Below are positions 63,362-64,000 of a DNA stretch of 64,000 nt, in pieces. The notes under the pieces were generated by a model that saw only the letters and a list, made by a program, of their open reading frames with translations, did not search any database and was not told the DNA's origin. The DNA comes from Casuarina equisetifolia (taxonomy: Eukaryota > Streptophyta > Magnoliopsida > Fagales > Casuarinaceae), in contig CM052354.1 of assembly GCA_028551475.1 (NCBI GenBank), forward strand, positions 12,894,785 through 12,958,784. Reading direction: 5' to 3'. Each line of letters starts with the position of its first letter. Positions within the stretch are counted from its first letter, which is position 1. Position numbers and translations under genes: made by a program.

Positions 63362-64000
63362 ATGTAAAAAGGGACAAAAAGGACATACCTCGCAAAAAGT
63401 GCCGTAGAGTCCCTTGGGGCATATTTTTTTTTTTCCAGTAATTATGCCTTCTACACCGAGACCAGCATTGTCCCAAGCACCACTGCTGTTAGGCACACGC
63501 AATATGCTCTTATTACCTGAACAGGTCCTCAATTCTTACTTTTAAGATAAAACCGAAATCTAAGTGATAATTGTAAATTAAAGTGTTCTGGGGCAACAAA
63601 TTCGGGCTCGAATAAAAGGGTTTGAATGCACATAAAGGGCATTTTTTTGGGGGGAAAATATATCAATAGAGGATTTAAACATCTCCAAAGGAAAGTATCT
63701 TCTTCTCAGCTGATGCAGAAAACCAAATCTAACCTGGCCTTTCAATATTATATCTAGACTAATCCTCCACTTTCTTGGAGGTAGATCCACTAATAATTGA
63801 TGGATTATGTATCTCCCTATAATTACAGGTTGAGATACCATTAATTTTCAGCTATGTGCATAGACACATACACATACATATATAGATTTCAACCAAATCT
63901 ATCACACCTTAATCCTGATTGATTGGATCAAAAATATAGTGCATGTACAAAGTACGAAATCCTTGTATGAACTTATAATGAAGCAATTCAACAGGCAATT

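Larger units (their letters stand above)
60151..64000. other. AT-rich intergenic region
   Basis: No recognisable gene. It contains a possible degenerate LTR end with a tRNA primer-like site (about 60815-61062), a (GT)n microsatellite (61085-61101) and a 9-bp minisatellite (63255-63361). Confidence 0.55.

Noticed and set aside
63246-63532. Cys-rich repeated proteins or a CRISPR-like array
   Set aside because: The repeats are contiguous 9-mers without spacers; in a plant genome this is a minisatellite, and the open frames follow from the period of nine.
63578-63841. 87-codon minus-strand frame
   Set aside because: No recognisable family or splice context.

Overview
The window is nuclear DNA from a flowering plant, most likely a woody eudicot. 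Its coding genes are split by AT-rich GT-AG introns, the intergenic DNA is long and AT-rich, and a Ty1/copia retrotransposon and a plant-type initiator tRNA are present. A species cannot be fixed from the sequence alone; grapevine-like is a guess only.

Layout. 1-17147 has no recognisable coding gene, only low-complexity tracts and SINE-like relics. 17148-22021 (minus) is a five-exon gene for a 361-residue protein whose N-terminus has the exact cysteine/histidine spacing of the SHI/STY RING-like zinc finger. 22.2-34 kb is a repeat-rich interval. It holds an 83-bp tandem array, a roughly 610-bp segmental duplication, an internally deleted copia element (27098-29943, with perfect CTAAA target duplications), a 102-bp duplication, and an isolated cluster of ABRE, DRE and as-1 promoter motifs near 32.7 kb. 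34255-46568 (plus) is a complete 17-exon gene for peroxisomal Lon protease LON2; the joined CDS is exactly 2670 nt (889 residues) and ends in the peroxisomal signal SKL. 47764-50167 (minus) is a four-exon REM-type gene with two B3 domains. A 212-bp tandem duplication lies upstream of it. 51485-53693 (minus) is the two-exon gene for the mitochondrial F1-ATP synthase delta (bacterial epsilon type) subunit. 54203-54274 (minus) is an initiator tRNA-Met. 56380-56634 (plus) encodes a small secreted protein that looks like a signalling-peptide precursor. 57499-58068 carries a decayed kelch-like reading frame. 59290-60150 (minus) is a clearly decayed alkaline/neutral invertase. The remainder to 64000 is AT-rich, with a 9-bp minisatellite and a possible LTR remnant.

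The genes do not form a pathway. LON2 (peroxisomal matrix proteolysis), ATP synthase delta (mitochondrial energy conversion), the REM protein (transcription) and the zinc-finger protein are independent single genes, as is usual in plant chromosomes. No undescribed multi-gene system was found. The most interesting items are the secreted peptide candidate, the SHI-like finger in a different protein context, the copia element with TA...CA ends, its primer site that fits the variant initiator tRNA in the same window, and the invertase pseudogene.
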